Assembly (NCBI RefSeq): GCF_008831285.2
Contig: NC_045149.1
Location: 18,801,035 to 18,865,034 of the forward strand
DNA length: 64,000 bases
Direction: 5' to 3'
Source of the DNA: Nymphaea colorata
Lineage: Eukaryota; Streptophyta; Magnoliopsida; Nymphaeales; Nymphaeaceae
Below are positions 1-13,060 of the stretch, one piece after another. The translations under genes and the position numbers were made by a program. A model generated the notes under the pieces. The model was not told the origin of the DNA. It saw nothing but the letters and a program-made list of their open reading frames with translations, and searched no databases. Positions within the stretch are counted from its first letter, which is position 1, and each line of letters begins with the position of its first letter.

Positions 1-248
1 ATAAGTGCTTCAGCAGGCAAAGCACAATGCTTGCCTAAAGTTCTAGCATAATGCACCACATCATGTCGACTTAAATTCCATTGCAAAAAGGCAAGAATTC
101 AAATTCCCATGTCAAGAAGGAAACCAAAAGTTTCTACTATTAAAATAAAATGTGCACACTGATTCATCGTAAATGAAGAATAAATCAAGAACATAAAAAA
201 GTACAAGAATAAACTAAAAAAATAAACAAAACTCAAAGCCGACAATAC

Positions 249-299
<51 letters not shown>

Positions 300-651
300 A
301 CACTATCCAAGACTCCTAAATGAAAACAGCATAAAGTAAACTACGCTTTGCATAAGAAAGTAACATCCAAGCCAGACTGAAAACTACTTCTTAGGTGCCC
401 TCGAACTTTGTCAAATAACTAGCTTGAGGAAAGTTTCTGACCAAATACGTGGCTGAACCAAAAGTAATCATTTCAATGACAAGGGAAATTTAACAAGACA
501 ATACAGTATTTTACCATATAATATGCAAGACAATCAAGATAAACTCATGATGCATTTCAATTCACAAGGTAAACCTCCAAATAGTTGGAACCAGTGACTC
601 ATGCACTGAACATGGAAGGTTATATTTTTCCACATTGTCCAATAAACTCAC
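1..651 (-). other. Intron of the DENN gene running off the left edge
   Basis: This stretch follows the last visible DENN exon on the minus strand. I looked for the continuation of the central DENN domain and found no convincing exon, so the next exon probably lies outside the window. The open frame past the donor down to about 562 does not resemble the family and is read as intron. It contains an (AT)n run at about 247-299. Confidence 0.5.
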
Positions 652-3600
652 TGGAAGCAACAAGCTCTGCCACTCGAATGGACGGATCATTGGGATGATT
701 GATAGCACAGCAGCGGATAAAACACCCTGCAGCACAAGAGCATTGAAAAAAGAAATCTTAGGTAAGAATTGATGGTTTTCACCACAACATTGCACTAGTA
801 TCTACTCCAGATGATCACTATGCTCTTCAATACATTCCATCTTTTCCATATTTGCGACAGAGAAAAACCTTACCAAGTTAGGACAAATGACCACAACTTG
901 TTTCTCCAGCAATGCCCCAGTAAGAAGTGCCAAGACCTGGGAGAGAAACATAAATAACAATCAAAACAAACTTCCCCAGTATCCTGAACAACCAAAAAGC
1001 AACCTAAGAATACAGCAAAGAAAACAGTGCAGTCTCAAATGTTTACTGTCATTTTGCAAGATCTGAGTTTCTCATCTGAACCTTCAAGCATGAACAACAC
1101 AAAACCATCTGACAATAAGCTCTAATCCTAATGAAGGGCTAACATTCATGTTCAACTTCTACACTTAAAATATAAAATGACAGAACAAAACTTCTTAGGA
1201 CTTGATCTCATTTCCAAGTCATTTTTGCTCATTTTTGCAGACACCAGCTTCCAGCTTCATTTCAGAGGTTATTAAATGCCAAAATTCCAGGCTCTAGCTG
1301 CAGCTTAAAGAAAGTCAAAAGCTCAAACTCCGGGATTCCTAAAACATCTCCAAGGATATAATCTGACAAGCCAGTAAAGCAAAAAGGTCTAACTTTAGAA
1401 AATCCAAATAGAAATATCTAGAACACCCATAGACATGCAAAAATGCAAAACAGCGAACTATTATTATAGAATTTGAGTAGTTAATTACACTTTCAAGAGA
1501 AAGAGCTCGACAAACAGTCGCAGTTGTCCACACTGATAATGAAAGAGCCTCCTCAGCAGCTGCTAACTTTGCATTAAACTGCAACAAATGTAATCTTTTT
1601 ACTTAGTTTAGGAACTAATTCATGTGGCAGAGAAGTGGAAACAATTCGAAAATGCTTATACAATAGAAGAAGAGGGGACAGCCACCTCCGCAACTTCCAA
1701 AGATGAACTACATAACCCAAACTCAGTGTATCTAGCATCCAAATCCAGTGCAGATACATCAGGTCTGCAATACTTGATAGGCTGTAAATGCTCCAATGGC
1801 TGAAATACCATTTCAGATCCTCGCAGTGGCAAAGGAAGGGCATGATAGGCACAAACTATCTGCAATAACTCATTCTTGTTTACCTGTTGTAGGTTAAAGC
1901 CCAAATATTAGACCATGATTTTAGTAGGCAAAGCTACACGAAAGACAAAACAGAGGGATGCTTAATGTGAACTGACCTTTGCCCACTCCATTAATTCTTC
2001 ACCAAGAACATTTGTCTCCAATTTGGATGTTACTTCATCGACCTCATCTTCTTCTGAGCCCACACTTCTCACTGAGCTGTCCACAGAAACAAAATGTAAC
2101 AAGTAAATTACTATCAACAGGAATAAGATTTACCATCATTCATCAACATAAAAACAAATGCTGGGTGATAAAGGAGATTCCTAGTTGTTACTTGACAAAG
2201 AACGATGAAGACCAATTTTTAATACATGTTAATAGTTCAAAGACAAAAAATCTAACAACATACTGTGCCCAGCGCAATGGTATTTTAGGACGATTTTTAA
2301 GAACTTTCTGCTGCAGTTAAAAAAATGATTCCTGATTAGCCTGTTAAGATCAGCATAATCAATTGCAAATACATTAAAGGAAATCAGTTTACACTGCTCC
2401 GAAACTATTTTGAAGATGCACATCTTATCATCAGCATTAATCCAAAAAATTAATATCCAAAAGTAACATTTGAATAAGATAAGGAAACCATAAGCATAGC
2501 TCGACATATTTTATGTGTATCTATCCCAGTTATGCCATTTCAATGAACAAGAAATATCTCTTTATGAAGTGATCGATAGGTTGCTCACATGAACTTAGCA
2601 TTCCGATGAAATGTTAGTTCATAACTTCATAGTCACACAAGAAGTTGAATGAGTGATGAAATTGCCTGTTTTGTTTAATAAGTGAGAGAATCATAGTGAA
2701 AACAACAAGGAAGAAACATATATCACTATTCAAATGAAAACTTCTAACACTACCTGCAGACCATAGTCCGCATGACAAAGCAATCTGCAAGAAAAAACAC
2801 AATAGAAAAGGTTGCGTGCACATATAAAATAAATCTAATGCCAAAACCTTCTAAGCCATTGATGAATTGTGATCCCATAAAAGAACATAAAAGATCATAG
2901 AGGCAATAGTCCAAAAGATAGATACAACTATGTAACTGAGCTCATCAAATCGTTGAAATCGATGCAGCCTTTCGTCATCCATAACCAATAGAGTGGTGCT
3001 TCAGGACTGATTGTTGCACGTCAAAATCTATCACCTAGTTTGGGGCTTTGTGGTTTGTGCTAAGGAGAAGGAAAATAAGCGAAAAACATAAACGAGGTGC
3101 ATACAATCCTCGTTCAACATTAATTTTAGTTTCTTCCTCTTGTACTAAGGAGAAGGAAAAAGAAGAAAAGACCAGAACACAAGGAGGGTAATGGGAAGAG
3201 AATAGAGAGGTCACAGATTGGATTCAAAAAGGAAAATAAAGAAGAGCAAGACATACATAAGGCAGCTGAGAGCTTACACAGGAGTACCCACTTGAATATT
3301 TGCTTCACAACAGTTTGACCTCTCGTCCATGGTGAAAGGATCATAATGAAGGGGGAAAAGAATAAGCAGCACAAACTAATAGGCCCGTTACATTTCTGTG
3401 GCATACATCCACAGATCTGAAACAGCTAATTTGTAAATGCCATGATGCATCCACATATCTGAAAAAGCTACTTCATAAATTATTCACGTTGCTAAACCAA
3501 AACAGAGAATTCATTATGAGGATGCAAAATTACACACACACATGTAACACAAAGTATGGAGCGTTTCATCAAAATTTAAATGGAGAAAACCCAAACTGGA

Positions 3601-6600
3601 ACTCTAAATGACATAATTTTTCTACCTTATCAAGGATTCACAACTGCCAATACGCTCTATTGGACGACTCATGGAGAACTGGGAGGCCCCAATTTCTGGT
3701 GAAACTTGACCATTTTCATAGGTCCCATTTAACCTATCAAAACTCTCAGAGAAGGATTCTGAAACCTCAGATACATCGTCATCATTGCAGCTCGGGTTTT
3801 TCCTTGTGTCCTTATCCCACTCTCTTGACTGGCTCAAATCAGACACCTCGCTTGCAGAAAGACTTTCAGGAGTTTGAGGTTCTGACATTCTGCACGAGAA
3901 GGAATGCACCTCATTGTTTGATATAAGACCAGCAGCTGCTGCAGCAAGCCCCAACACACTGTCAACAGGAATAGCATAAGCCATCCAATCACTTTCGCTT
4001 TCATCAGTCAAAATATCTGAACTGGCATTCATCTGTTCCCTCGTCTTGATCATTGGAGGAACAGAGTCTGTCAGTGTCATTTCACTAACGAATTGCGATA
4101 TTCTTTCCAGACGCTCTTGTGCTATAATGCTGCACAAAAATGAATGGAAAAACAAAAAAGGTGGTTAAAATATATAAGGTACTGAGGAAGAAAAGAGATC
4201 GGTTCTCCAGGTTCCAGCTATTGCACAAAATACACAGACACAAGGAAGAAATGGAATAACTCAATGAGTAAATGTCCGCCATAAACCATTTAGAACTGGA
4301 AAACCAATCATGGTTTGATAATATACAGAATAATAGAGGCAAACCTATTTAACATCTCATAATGCAGCTCAAAGAATGGCACTCTTGTAAGCAAGCAGTA
4401 ACAACGAGGAGCAGAAACCAAAAACCGGCCACGCGCAGGAGACGGTGCTAGGGGTGACAAAGCACCTAATATGCCAGGTGGCCTTTGAACAATTTCTTGG
4501 ACATGCAGACATACCCCATATAAGGTTGCATTTCCAGCCACCTGTAAACCACAATGAGGTTAACTCCATTACAATTTGAAGGAAAAAAAAGGAATGGCAT
4601 GCAATATAGCCAATCATATCTAGAAACTGCATTATGAAAAAAAAAAAAAAAAGAACTAGGGACTTCAAAACTTAATGCCTATAAAGTAGAAACAGGATAA
4701 TGTGAAATAACAGTATTATACAGGATGCTGACTCGCCAATAAAGATGTACAAGCACCTGTACTTCTAAATTGACAAGAAAAAAGTTCAAACCACATACAA
4801 GATGATAGATGTCCGACATGCAAGAAACAAACTTCAGACAACTAACAAAAGTTTGCAATCAGGTTGTGACAGGAAAAGAAAACTCCAGCACTGCAGCCAG
4901 ACCAACTATACCCTGATTATGAACACATTGAAATAATGCCAACTGATTGACAACAGAAGAAATTATGCATTTAAGTGTGTGTGCAACACACACATGCATG
5001 TGTGCAGGATACACACATTTAACTGCCAAGTAAAATCAAGGACCAAATGCAAAGAACACGACTCAACACATGCACACCAGCTGAGTCAAGTAAAACAATT
5101 TCCCTTGAAAGAACCAGCTAAACAATTGCTTACAAGCTCCCCTAGGACACAACTAATCCAACTTTAACAATAAAGACTTCAATAAGTAATAGATAGTTAG
5201 TTTATAGTTATATGGATCACATTAAGATGGACATGACTGCACATGAAAATCAATCCTGAAAACCACCAAAATACACTTTTATCTACAAAGCTAAAAAAGC
5301 AACAGCAGAATTACAGCTCAATATCAACCTAGCCATCGCATATCTAAAATCTAAACTTACAAATAGCCAGCAATGTACCTTGAGTGAAAAGATAAAGGAC
5401 AAATCATCTCTGCTCAGATGTTCCTACAAGAGAAGGTAGCAATGAGCATTTCAGAAAATAAATGATGTGCCCAACCAGCAAAACATATAAAAGGAATTCA
5501 CTTCTTGACCTGACAACCACCAAACAGGAGGTTTACTCTCTCCTTTATCTTGTAACCAAAATATGTATTAAGTAGAAAAAACCACAAAAGGGGATCACAC
5601 GACTGATAATGGCGTAAAAGTACCTTTTGCCAATGTTTTTTACAAGAAAACATCCAGGATATGACAATTGACCTTATAAGAATAGCCAGCACGAAGGATG
5701 CAAGAGTTCTCATCTTTTAAATCCAACAAGAAGCAAGACATAAATAAGTGCAAACAACAAAAAGAATCACCTCAGTCCTGGAGAGCCTTTCACAGAGTTC
5801 ATGGTTCAAAATAAAATAATCTTGCAAGTTGTACAACAGGCACAGTTCCAAAAGACTTATCAAAACTGAGCACTAGTGCTAAGACCTAGTTGGGGCTTAT
5901 GCTAGTAGATTATATGTTTAGTTTGCAATTTTTTTTTTCATTTTACTGTATGAAGAAATGCATGTTGTCAGGTACTTAACGACAAGATCTTGGACTGTCA
6001 GATCTACAGTTTCTATTGCATCCTTCAGTAGCTTTGCTACCTGTCCAGATGGAATAAAGGTCAAAAGGAGAGTTCCATTTCATAGATCTCCTTGGTGGAT
6101 CCATGATCCCTACATGTACAATCAACATCAAAGCTATACATAAAACAGAAGTTACAGTAGTTGCATAATAGAAGTATCTTGCACAAGGCCAGTGGATGCA
6201 CTTTACCTACATTCTCCTCAACCTACTTAAGGGAATAGTAAAACAACATGTGTGAATGCCATCATTAATATGCATACTCCTTTTTAGTTTCTAATCATTA
6301 ATAAAACAACATCCAGGAGACTCGCCTTTGATCATTCCAATTGTAGAGAGTGGTAGTATATGCACTAGATGTGTAATATCAAAATATAATAAAAAAATGG
6401 AGAATACCTGTCCATATAAAACTTCATTCAAGTCACTCATGGAAGGTGTCCTCTCCATCAAGCGAGCCTACAATTTTTTTGCCAGAGACAACGATATGTC
6501 ATTCACTTATAACTGAGGAATGACAAAGAGAGTAATCAATCCAACAAGCAAACTAGCAACTTTCAGACCAGAAACATGCCAAAAATAAAATGGTTTTTTT

Positions 6601-9600
6601 TTCACTGCACCCAAAAATAAAATGCGTAATGATAAGTAACACTATAAAAAGCCAAAGCTTGGAAGAAATGACTGCAAAAAAAGCCCTTATCTCTTAGACC
6701 CAAAAAAAATCATAATAAAATTTCTAAGATGAAGACTAGTGCAGAAATGCGAGAACAAAACCACAACAGCATGCCAAAAGGGTTCAAAATGATTTTGCAG
6801 GCAGTCAGCCATTAGAAGAAGCCCCATGACCTTGACTCTACCAAATGTACCCATTTTATCTTCCACCTCTCCAACCCCATCAAACTGAAAACTAACCTTC
6901 AGATTCAATGATGGTAGATGCTCTTGAACAGATCATCTCAGCATCTAGATGTGAAAGAAATTAGTTTACCAAGAACAGTGACTTGACCAAGCAAGAAATA
7001 GAAGCCTCAGTGACTTTCCAAGAGCTAGTGTTGTAGCATCATGGATTAATGTAGTCACACACTATATCTCAAAACACATGCTGCTTACAGAGATACAACC
7101 ACTACTAAGATTTTCAAGATCACTAATAAAAAAGGCACAAAGGATGAGAGACCAAATAGATTGTCCCTGAGCCATGGATCACACATCCCTTAAAACTTTA
7201 CTTCACAATAGAGAGGTAACTGTTCACCACCATACATATGTCTACCTCGTTACTACTAGGACAGCAGATAACAGAGATAATGTTCAAGAAAAAACAGACT
7301 TTTTAAGTTTTGGGAAAAAAAAACTCACAAGGAATCATCATTCTTACTAGCACAAATATTTTTTTGAGTTTTATGAGCAAATAAGACAGGTGTACAACTG
7401 ACAAAAGTGGAATCGTGTTGAGTTTGTCTACAACTGACAATAGTGGAATCGTATTGAGTTTGTACAACAAAAACAGGAACCTTAAAACATTTCAGCTTCA
7501 AAGATCTCCTGTAGCCCATCCACTTAAAAAAGCTACTTCAGGTGTTCAGACATTGTCCAAAGCAAACTGAGTTACATTCTCATGGACCAGCCTGATTTTG
7601 GTGGGCATGACATTATCATGTTTTATGAATAAGTTCAAACATGTAAACATATTGGATGCACAATATGATGATAAACGACCACAAGAAGACATTGTGTACT
7701 AGTCCAAGAAACAAGATTTGATGAGATGTTACTTGCTACCTCTGGTGGTCAGACATTCTTTCAAAGGCAGACATGGTCTTTGACCAGCTTGATTTTATGG
7801 ATTGTAAGAATTGATATTTGTGATAATTTCTAAACGAAAAATTCACGTGTTGGGCCTCATCAAAAGAAAATGAACTAATTAATAAATGATTGGTTTTACC
7901 GAAAATATCTATCTTTGTTCTAAAAGTAATGACCAGGATAGTTATGGATAATAATGATCCACATAAAAGAGCTGCATAGGTCAACAACATCATAATTCAT
8001 ATCTGTGTGCATCATCAAACAATGGGATTGGAGAGCAGGCACCAAGATTGTGGATTGATGCATTTTAGTAAAAAAACTCCAATTCCATTTTCCTTCAAGA
8101 TCAGATTGAAAGGAGTGCTTTCTGAAAGAAGGCAATGATGTTAACATGTCCAACAAGTGAGTTGAAAGTCAAACATGTACAACAACCATTGTCACATGTA
8201 TCTTGTACGGGTATTATACAATGAGGAATTTTTCGAGTATAATATGGCAAAGTTGTATATCTCAGAAAAATCTCAGCAAATTTTTAAAAAATTCAAAACA
8301 TTTAATAAATCCTGAAAATTATAAAAAAATAAAAATTAATAAAAAAATATGAAAAACGTATATAATACACATTTTTTTTACGTTTTCTATTTTTTGGCGT
8401 TTTTTTTAAATAGATGCATCTTATTGCCATTTTATACGGATGACTTATTTTTCAATTATACGTGTTTTTTTCGAAAAAAAATGTGTTTTCTGTGACAATG
8501 CTCAACATCAAATGAAGGACCTGATAAACCACAGGAGCAAAGGAAAGTGCATATCGATCCAAACCAATAAGCAAAGAAACATCATGTGCTTGCTGTCTCA
8601 TGACAGATGTTTTGCTAAGCTTGACGCTGGTGATGTTACTGGTGGTTTCAATTTCAAGTCAAATGTATTCAGACATGCAAGACAACAATTTGAATTTTGT
8701 CCATCATACCAGCAATGCAAAAATGCAAAGAATATTGTAAGTTTAGAGCAACTTATAAGAGGTAATTAACAATGCCAGGTACTAATCATTACGAGTGGCT
8801 GCCATTGAATGTAGTATGTAGTATGTACCACTCTAAGCCTAAATCTTTATAGGCACAACCAATCATGTAGATTTAAGATCATTCAACATACAAGCTTGAG
8901 ATAAAACTAAATTTCTAATTCTAATATACACGTGCCACAGCCTCCAAGCCCACAATCAACATCAACTAGTAAAGGATCATCAGGAAAGGCTGTATTTACA
9001 TATATTGCAGGCAGCTAAGCACCTCCAGAGCTTGGCAGGCTGCCAGTAGGTTGCAAGTTGCAACCTGAAATACAAATTCTCCACGCACCACTTTCAGGAC
9101 ATGGAGAAAGAGATTCAAAGACTTTTTTTCACAATTTGAGAGATCTATAAAATGACATCAACGACAACACTGAAATCCTGTATTGATAAAAACAAGGAAC
9201 ACATACCTTGACTCCCGCAGGAAAACAAAATGCAGGTAAATCCTTGACACGCATTGTTAGCTTCTTTCCAGGAGGGTACTTAAAGAGGATCTGAATCGCA
9301 ATAAATACATGAGGACACTAAGGCAAGAAAATGAAAAGAAACTAATATGTGAAATCATGAACATAAATTAAACAGGTAATAAGAACCAAGCCACCATTGG
9401 AATGAGGAAAACAAGTAAATAAACTACAATTTTCAAGTTGAATGTATTATTATATAGGCACCTGAAGCTATGTAAGGTCCATAGGCAGCACCTAGACCGA
9501 CTCTTCCAGGGAAATGCTCAGCATTGTTAAAGAATTTTTAAACGTTTAGCACATGCATAAAAAGATCTGTCTATGTGTGTCTTCATGAGTTGGCACATAT

Positions 9601-11573
9601 CACAACCAAAGAGGAAGAACAGCAATCTCCTGAAAGTGGTGGTGTCATTCCCCAACCCCTCTCTCCCCCAACAAGTAACAACCCCTTTTTGCTCTCCTAT
9701 TTTTCCCTCTTCTTTTTATGTTTTTTTTTTTGCTTCACAGAGGACACATAAGCCTGAATTCATAAAAAGCAGAAAACCAACACCTCCAATAGTAAAAGGA
9801 ATTACATGAACTAACCTGTGGCTCCAATATAGGAACTGGAGGGCCACGATGTGGGAGTTTTCTGATATCTAGGATTTCAGATTTAGCCACCTCCGACTCC
9901 CATATTTTCCTCTTTGCAAAAGCATCCTCCGTAGCTTCAAAGTTAGCATTTGAATGGAGTCCCACAATCACAAAGTGCTCAAATAATGAACTTGGTTCCT
10001 TATAATGATTGTGATTCTGTAAAAATGGAACAAACAAATTGTTAAAAATGGACCATTTGATTAGTGAAATTTGAAGCACAGAAACATTTAAAATAAAGCA
10101 GACATAGTAACGGCAGATCAATCTAGTTTTATAACTTTTACCTAGCACATGAGCAAGACTGTAGAGGGATTACTTTCATCTTTCCTTTTTCTTTAATCCT
10201 AAACTCATCCAATTATTTGAGGTGTGTGACAAAATGTCGACTATCTGAAACTGACCTTTTGGAAACATAACAGTAATTAGCAGGAGAAGCATCCATGGTT
10301 GGAAGAAGTTGGCACTAACTTGATTAGAAGTTAGTGCCTCTCACGCCAGCTTAACCAGTCTAAGCTTGGGAATATAAATACGTGATCTTTAAGCACCTTG
10401 TTCCAACTAAATTCATCTAGAAAATGAGCAGCACATGAATTAATGCATGTTTAACCATACAAATTTTAGGGCGTTCATATGATGGTCCAGACCAAGGTGG
10501 TTTGGTCAAACCCATAGCCATTAATGCCAATCTCAGCTTTATCTCATCAAGAAATCTTATTGTTGATAAATCCTACAAAATTTTTTGGCATTTCAAATTT
10601 AAAAGAAGAACAACAACAAAGTGCATATACTTTTTTGAAAAGTAAAACTGGGTACAAAAATTTCTTGGTAGCAGCGGCAAACTTTTTTGGAAGCAGCAGT
10701 AAACCACTTGCATGTACTTCGTCCTTAGGCGGTCTGCCAACCACTTCAGATTGCACAGATGGCGACACCAATGAGATTCAAACAATGGTGCCTGTTGGCC
10801 AGCCATGACTCGTCCAATTATGCTTGCCCCTTAGGTTTATGAAAAAGGTATATATTTAGAAAAAATAAAAGACTACAGAAGACCAGATAAAATTTAGAAA
10901 AGAGTCTGAATACAAGAAAAGGAAAGAAGAAAAAGGATCTTTTAACTTTATAAAGGAATCACAAGCAGAAACAGCAGAAGTATCATGACAAATAAAGTGT
11001 CCTGATTACCTGGAGAAAATTAAAAAGGGTAAAAAGCATGATGAAGGTTTTCCCTCCTTTACAAAGAGAAAAAGCTATATTTCATGGCACAACTATCATT
11101 TGTATATAACGCAGTTATTCAGTGCCAAATGAAAACCATGCAGACATGAAGACCACTCCACCTCGTCAGAAGATACTCCCATGTGCCCAATTTCGCTGGG
11201 AGAAGCCCAGCACCATAATCAATTTGAAAGCAGAACCAAGGATCGTCAGTCAGACAAAAAGGCACAAAGAAGCCACTCTTTCTCCATTATTCCCAATGGA
11301 GTCTACTGGCAACGGTTTCCATGACAGAATTCTAAACCTGTAATTATGGACCTTTGAACAATTTATTAGACGCATAAACTCAACCTGTTTTACTTGCTAT
11401 GTCATCATATACTCAAGTTGTACAAAACGTCTACTCTTTGTTGTTCCATTTGCCACTTATTGTCGGCGATCAAAGCATCGAAACATGCAGACGCACAGAC
11501 ACACGCATTCTAGAGACCAAGATAGCTTTATTAACCTATCATGCATGGCGAGACGTAGTAAAAGGAAGGGGAA

Positions 11574-11623
<50 letters not shown>

Positions 11624-12087
11624 GTGCGCGAGCAATGATGGAGGTCTAAAGGGCATACGGGTGACTGTGAGTGGAGCTGATACCACTGACGCTTCTGATT
11701 AGCTAGAACTTCAGGATTGAACGATGATCTTGAGCCTTGATCCCTGGCACTAGCACCCCATTTCCACGCTCTCTGTAGCTGGCGCTTCCATCTAACAAGA
11801 CCGCTATTGCCACCACCGCCTCTAGTCTCACGTTTGGGAGAAGACATAAATGATGGCATCCATCGCGGACTCCATGTGTCTTCGACAGACGCAGTAGAAG
11901 TTGACCCGGCAGCTCGATTTAAGGTAGAACATGCAGGCGCTCGATCATTGACTACTACCTCCTCAATATTTGAAGAGGACGATGTGGGTGCATCATTATT
12001 ATCGTTGCCTAAAGCAGTTGTATTGGCTATTCGATGTGCAGTCGAACACATCGGTGACCGATGATTGTCAATATCTAGACCTTCCAT
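652..12087 (-). CDS. DENN (AEX-3) domain protein, 14 exons visible, 3' part outside window
   Basis: Coding exons in transcript order: 12087-11659, 10016-9816, 9290-9207, 6467-6408, 5423-5379, 4541-4345, 4129-3626, 3319-3288, 2784-2754, 2076-1977, 1883-1686, 1578-1489, 936-874, 726-652. Together they encode 703 residues in one frame. Residues 1-143 are a low-complexity, basic N-terminus. The DENN module starts near residue 150 ([16 protein letters not shown], then PPVPILEPQ and FKYPPGKKL) and continues through [20 protein letters not shown] and the core helix [20 protein letters not shown]. An acidic Ser-rich insert of about 170 residues (exon 7) splits it. DENN proteins are generally exchange factors for Rab GTPases in membrane traffic; the plant-specific family member (At5g35560 type) has no settled substrate. 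Exons 8 and 9 are only 32 and 31 bases and were placed by phase, so they are the least certain. Intron 3 (6468-9206) carries a TIR insertion. Confidence 0.85.
7394..7465. repeat. 36-base tandem duplication in DENN intron
   Basis: Two adjacent copies of a 36-base unit beginning ACAACTGACA start at 7394 and 7430 and differ at a few bases. It lies in the large third intron and has no evident function. Confidence 0.6.
8187..8500. mobile_element. MITE-like element, AT-rich family, in DENN intron 3
   Basis: The left end reads CATTGTCACA and the right end TGTGACAATG, an exact 10-base inverted repeat. Inside the left end is GAGGAATTTTTCGAGTATA, which matches the subterminal motif of the copies near 38.4 and 47.5 kb. 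The core is extremely AT-rich and has no coding capacity. I see no clear target-site duplication. Confidence 0.55.
11579..11619. repeat. (AG)n microsatellite just past DENN exon 1
   Basis: About 20 AG dinucleotides, inside the first coding intron and roughly 40 bases past the exon 1 donor. In gene orientation this is a (CT)n tract. Confidence 0.9.
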
Positions 12088-13060
12088 TGTTGAAACAAAC
12101 GTCTAACCCCATCAACAGTTGTTTCAAGAAACCAATATGTCTAATCATAGCTGGTGATTATCATTTTGTACCAGTAAACACGCTTCAGAAACGTAGACAG
12201 CCCCAACCAACGGATTCGCTACCCAGTAAATGGCCTTCAAGTCAATTATTCCAATATAATAAAACCATCGCGAGCCATCCTGAAAGGCGCAGGCTACCGC
12301 AACGAATAAACAGTTTCTGCAAGATCAATCCAGTCGGAAACGAAGGCCAGGTTCCCATATCAATCCTGATATGATCAGACTGCCCAACAAACGAACGAGA
12401 AACCTCCAAAATTCCACTGAACGCGATACACGAGACTGCTCAGGAGCAAATCTAAATCAACCAACCTACTAGTAATGTTCAAAACCACCAGAGTAGTTCC
12501 TTCTTCAAGATTCCCCAAATACAATTGTCTCAACTACAATTCTCGAGCCAGAACAGGAGTGTCGCTCTGCAACCCAACGCCTTGAAAACCACCTCTCCGG
12601 AACCCAACCACGCACTCCCGATAAGGGCTATAACAATCAAACACCTGCAAACAATCAAACCAAAACACCAGCGCTGTCAAAACCCTAAACTTCTCGCTGC
12701 TACCAAAACCCTAATCCATCCATTCCCACAGCAAAAACGTTTAACGAAAATATCAAAAAAAAAAAAAAAGGTACACAGTATCCAGCGTGAAAATCACGCA
12801 GCAAATGGCGGAAAAACTCAAAACCCTAATTCTCAACCCAGCAAGACACGAACCCAAAATTCCAGTAAGAAAACAAAGCGCCGCCAGAGAGCTGAAGGCC
12901 AACACAAAAATGGCTGGACAAGAGTAGAATTGCTCGAAACACTTTATGAAAAAAGGAAATCCTCGCATACCAACATGAGAAATGAGAAGAAACAAAGCGA
13001 ATGGTCTACAGTACGTCGCTTTGGAGAGAGAGATAATGGGGAGGTGAGGATCTTGTGAGG
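12088..13060 (-). promoter_or_regulatory. 5' leader and promoter-proximal region of the DENN gene
   Basis: This is the DNA upstream of the DENN start codon on the minus strand. Three copies of AAAACCCTAA lie on the plus strand near 12679-12688, 12705-12714 and 12820-12829 and read TTAGGGTTTT in gene orientation. This is the telo-box motif common in plant 5' leaders. A possible 5'UTR intron donor (GTTG/GTATGCG) lies near 12965. The long plus-strand open frame here has no family resemblance and is not counted as a gene. Confidence 0.4.

Noticed and set aside
11399-11638. Plus-strand frame ending in Arg-Glu repeats
   Set aside because: The tail is a translation of the (AG)n microsatellite, and the frame is antisense to the first DENN intron.
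12525-13058. 177-residue plus-strand open frame
   Set aside because: It lies antisense to the DENN leader, is a Lys/Gln/Asn-rich low-complexity translation, and has no recognisable domain.
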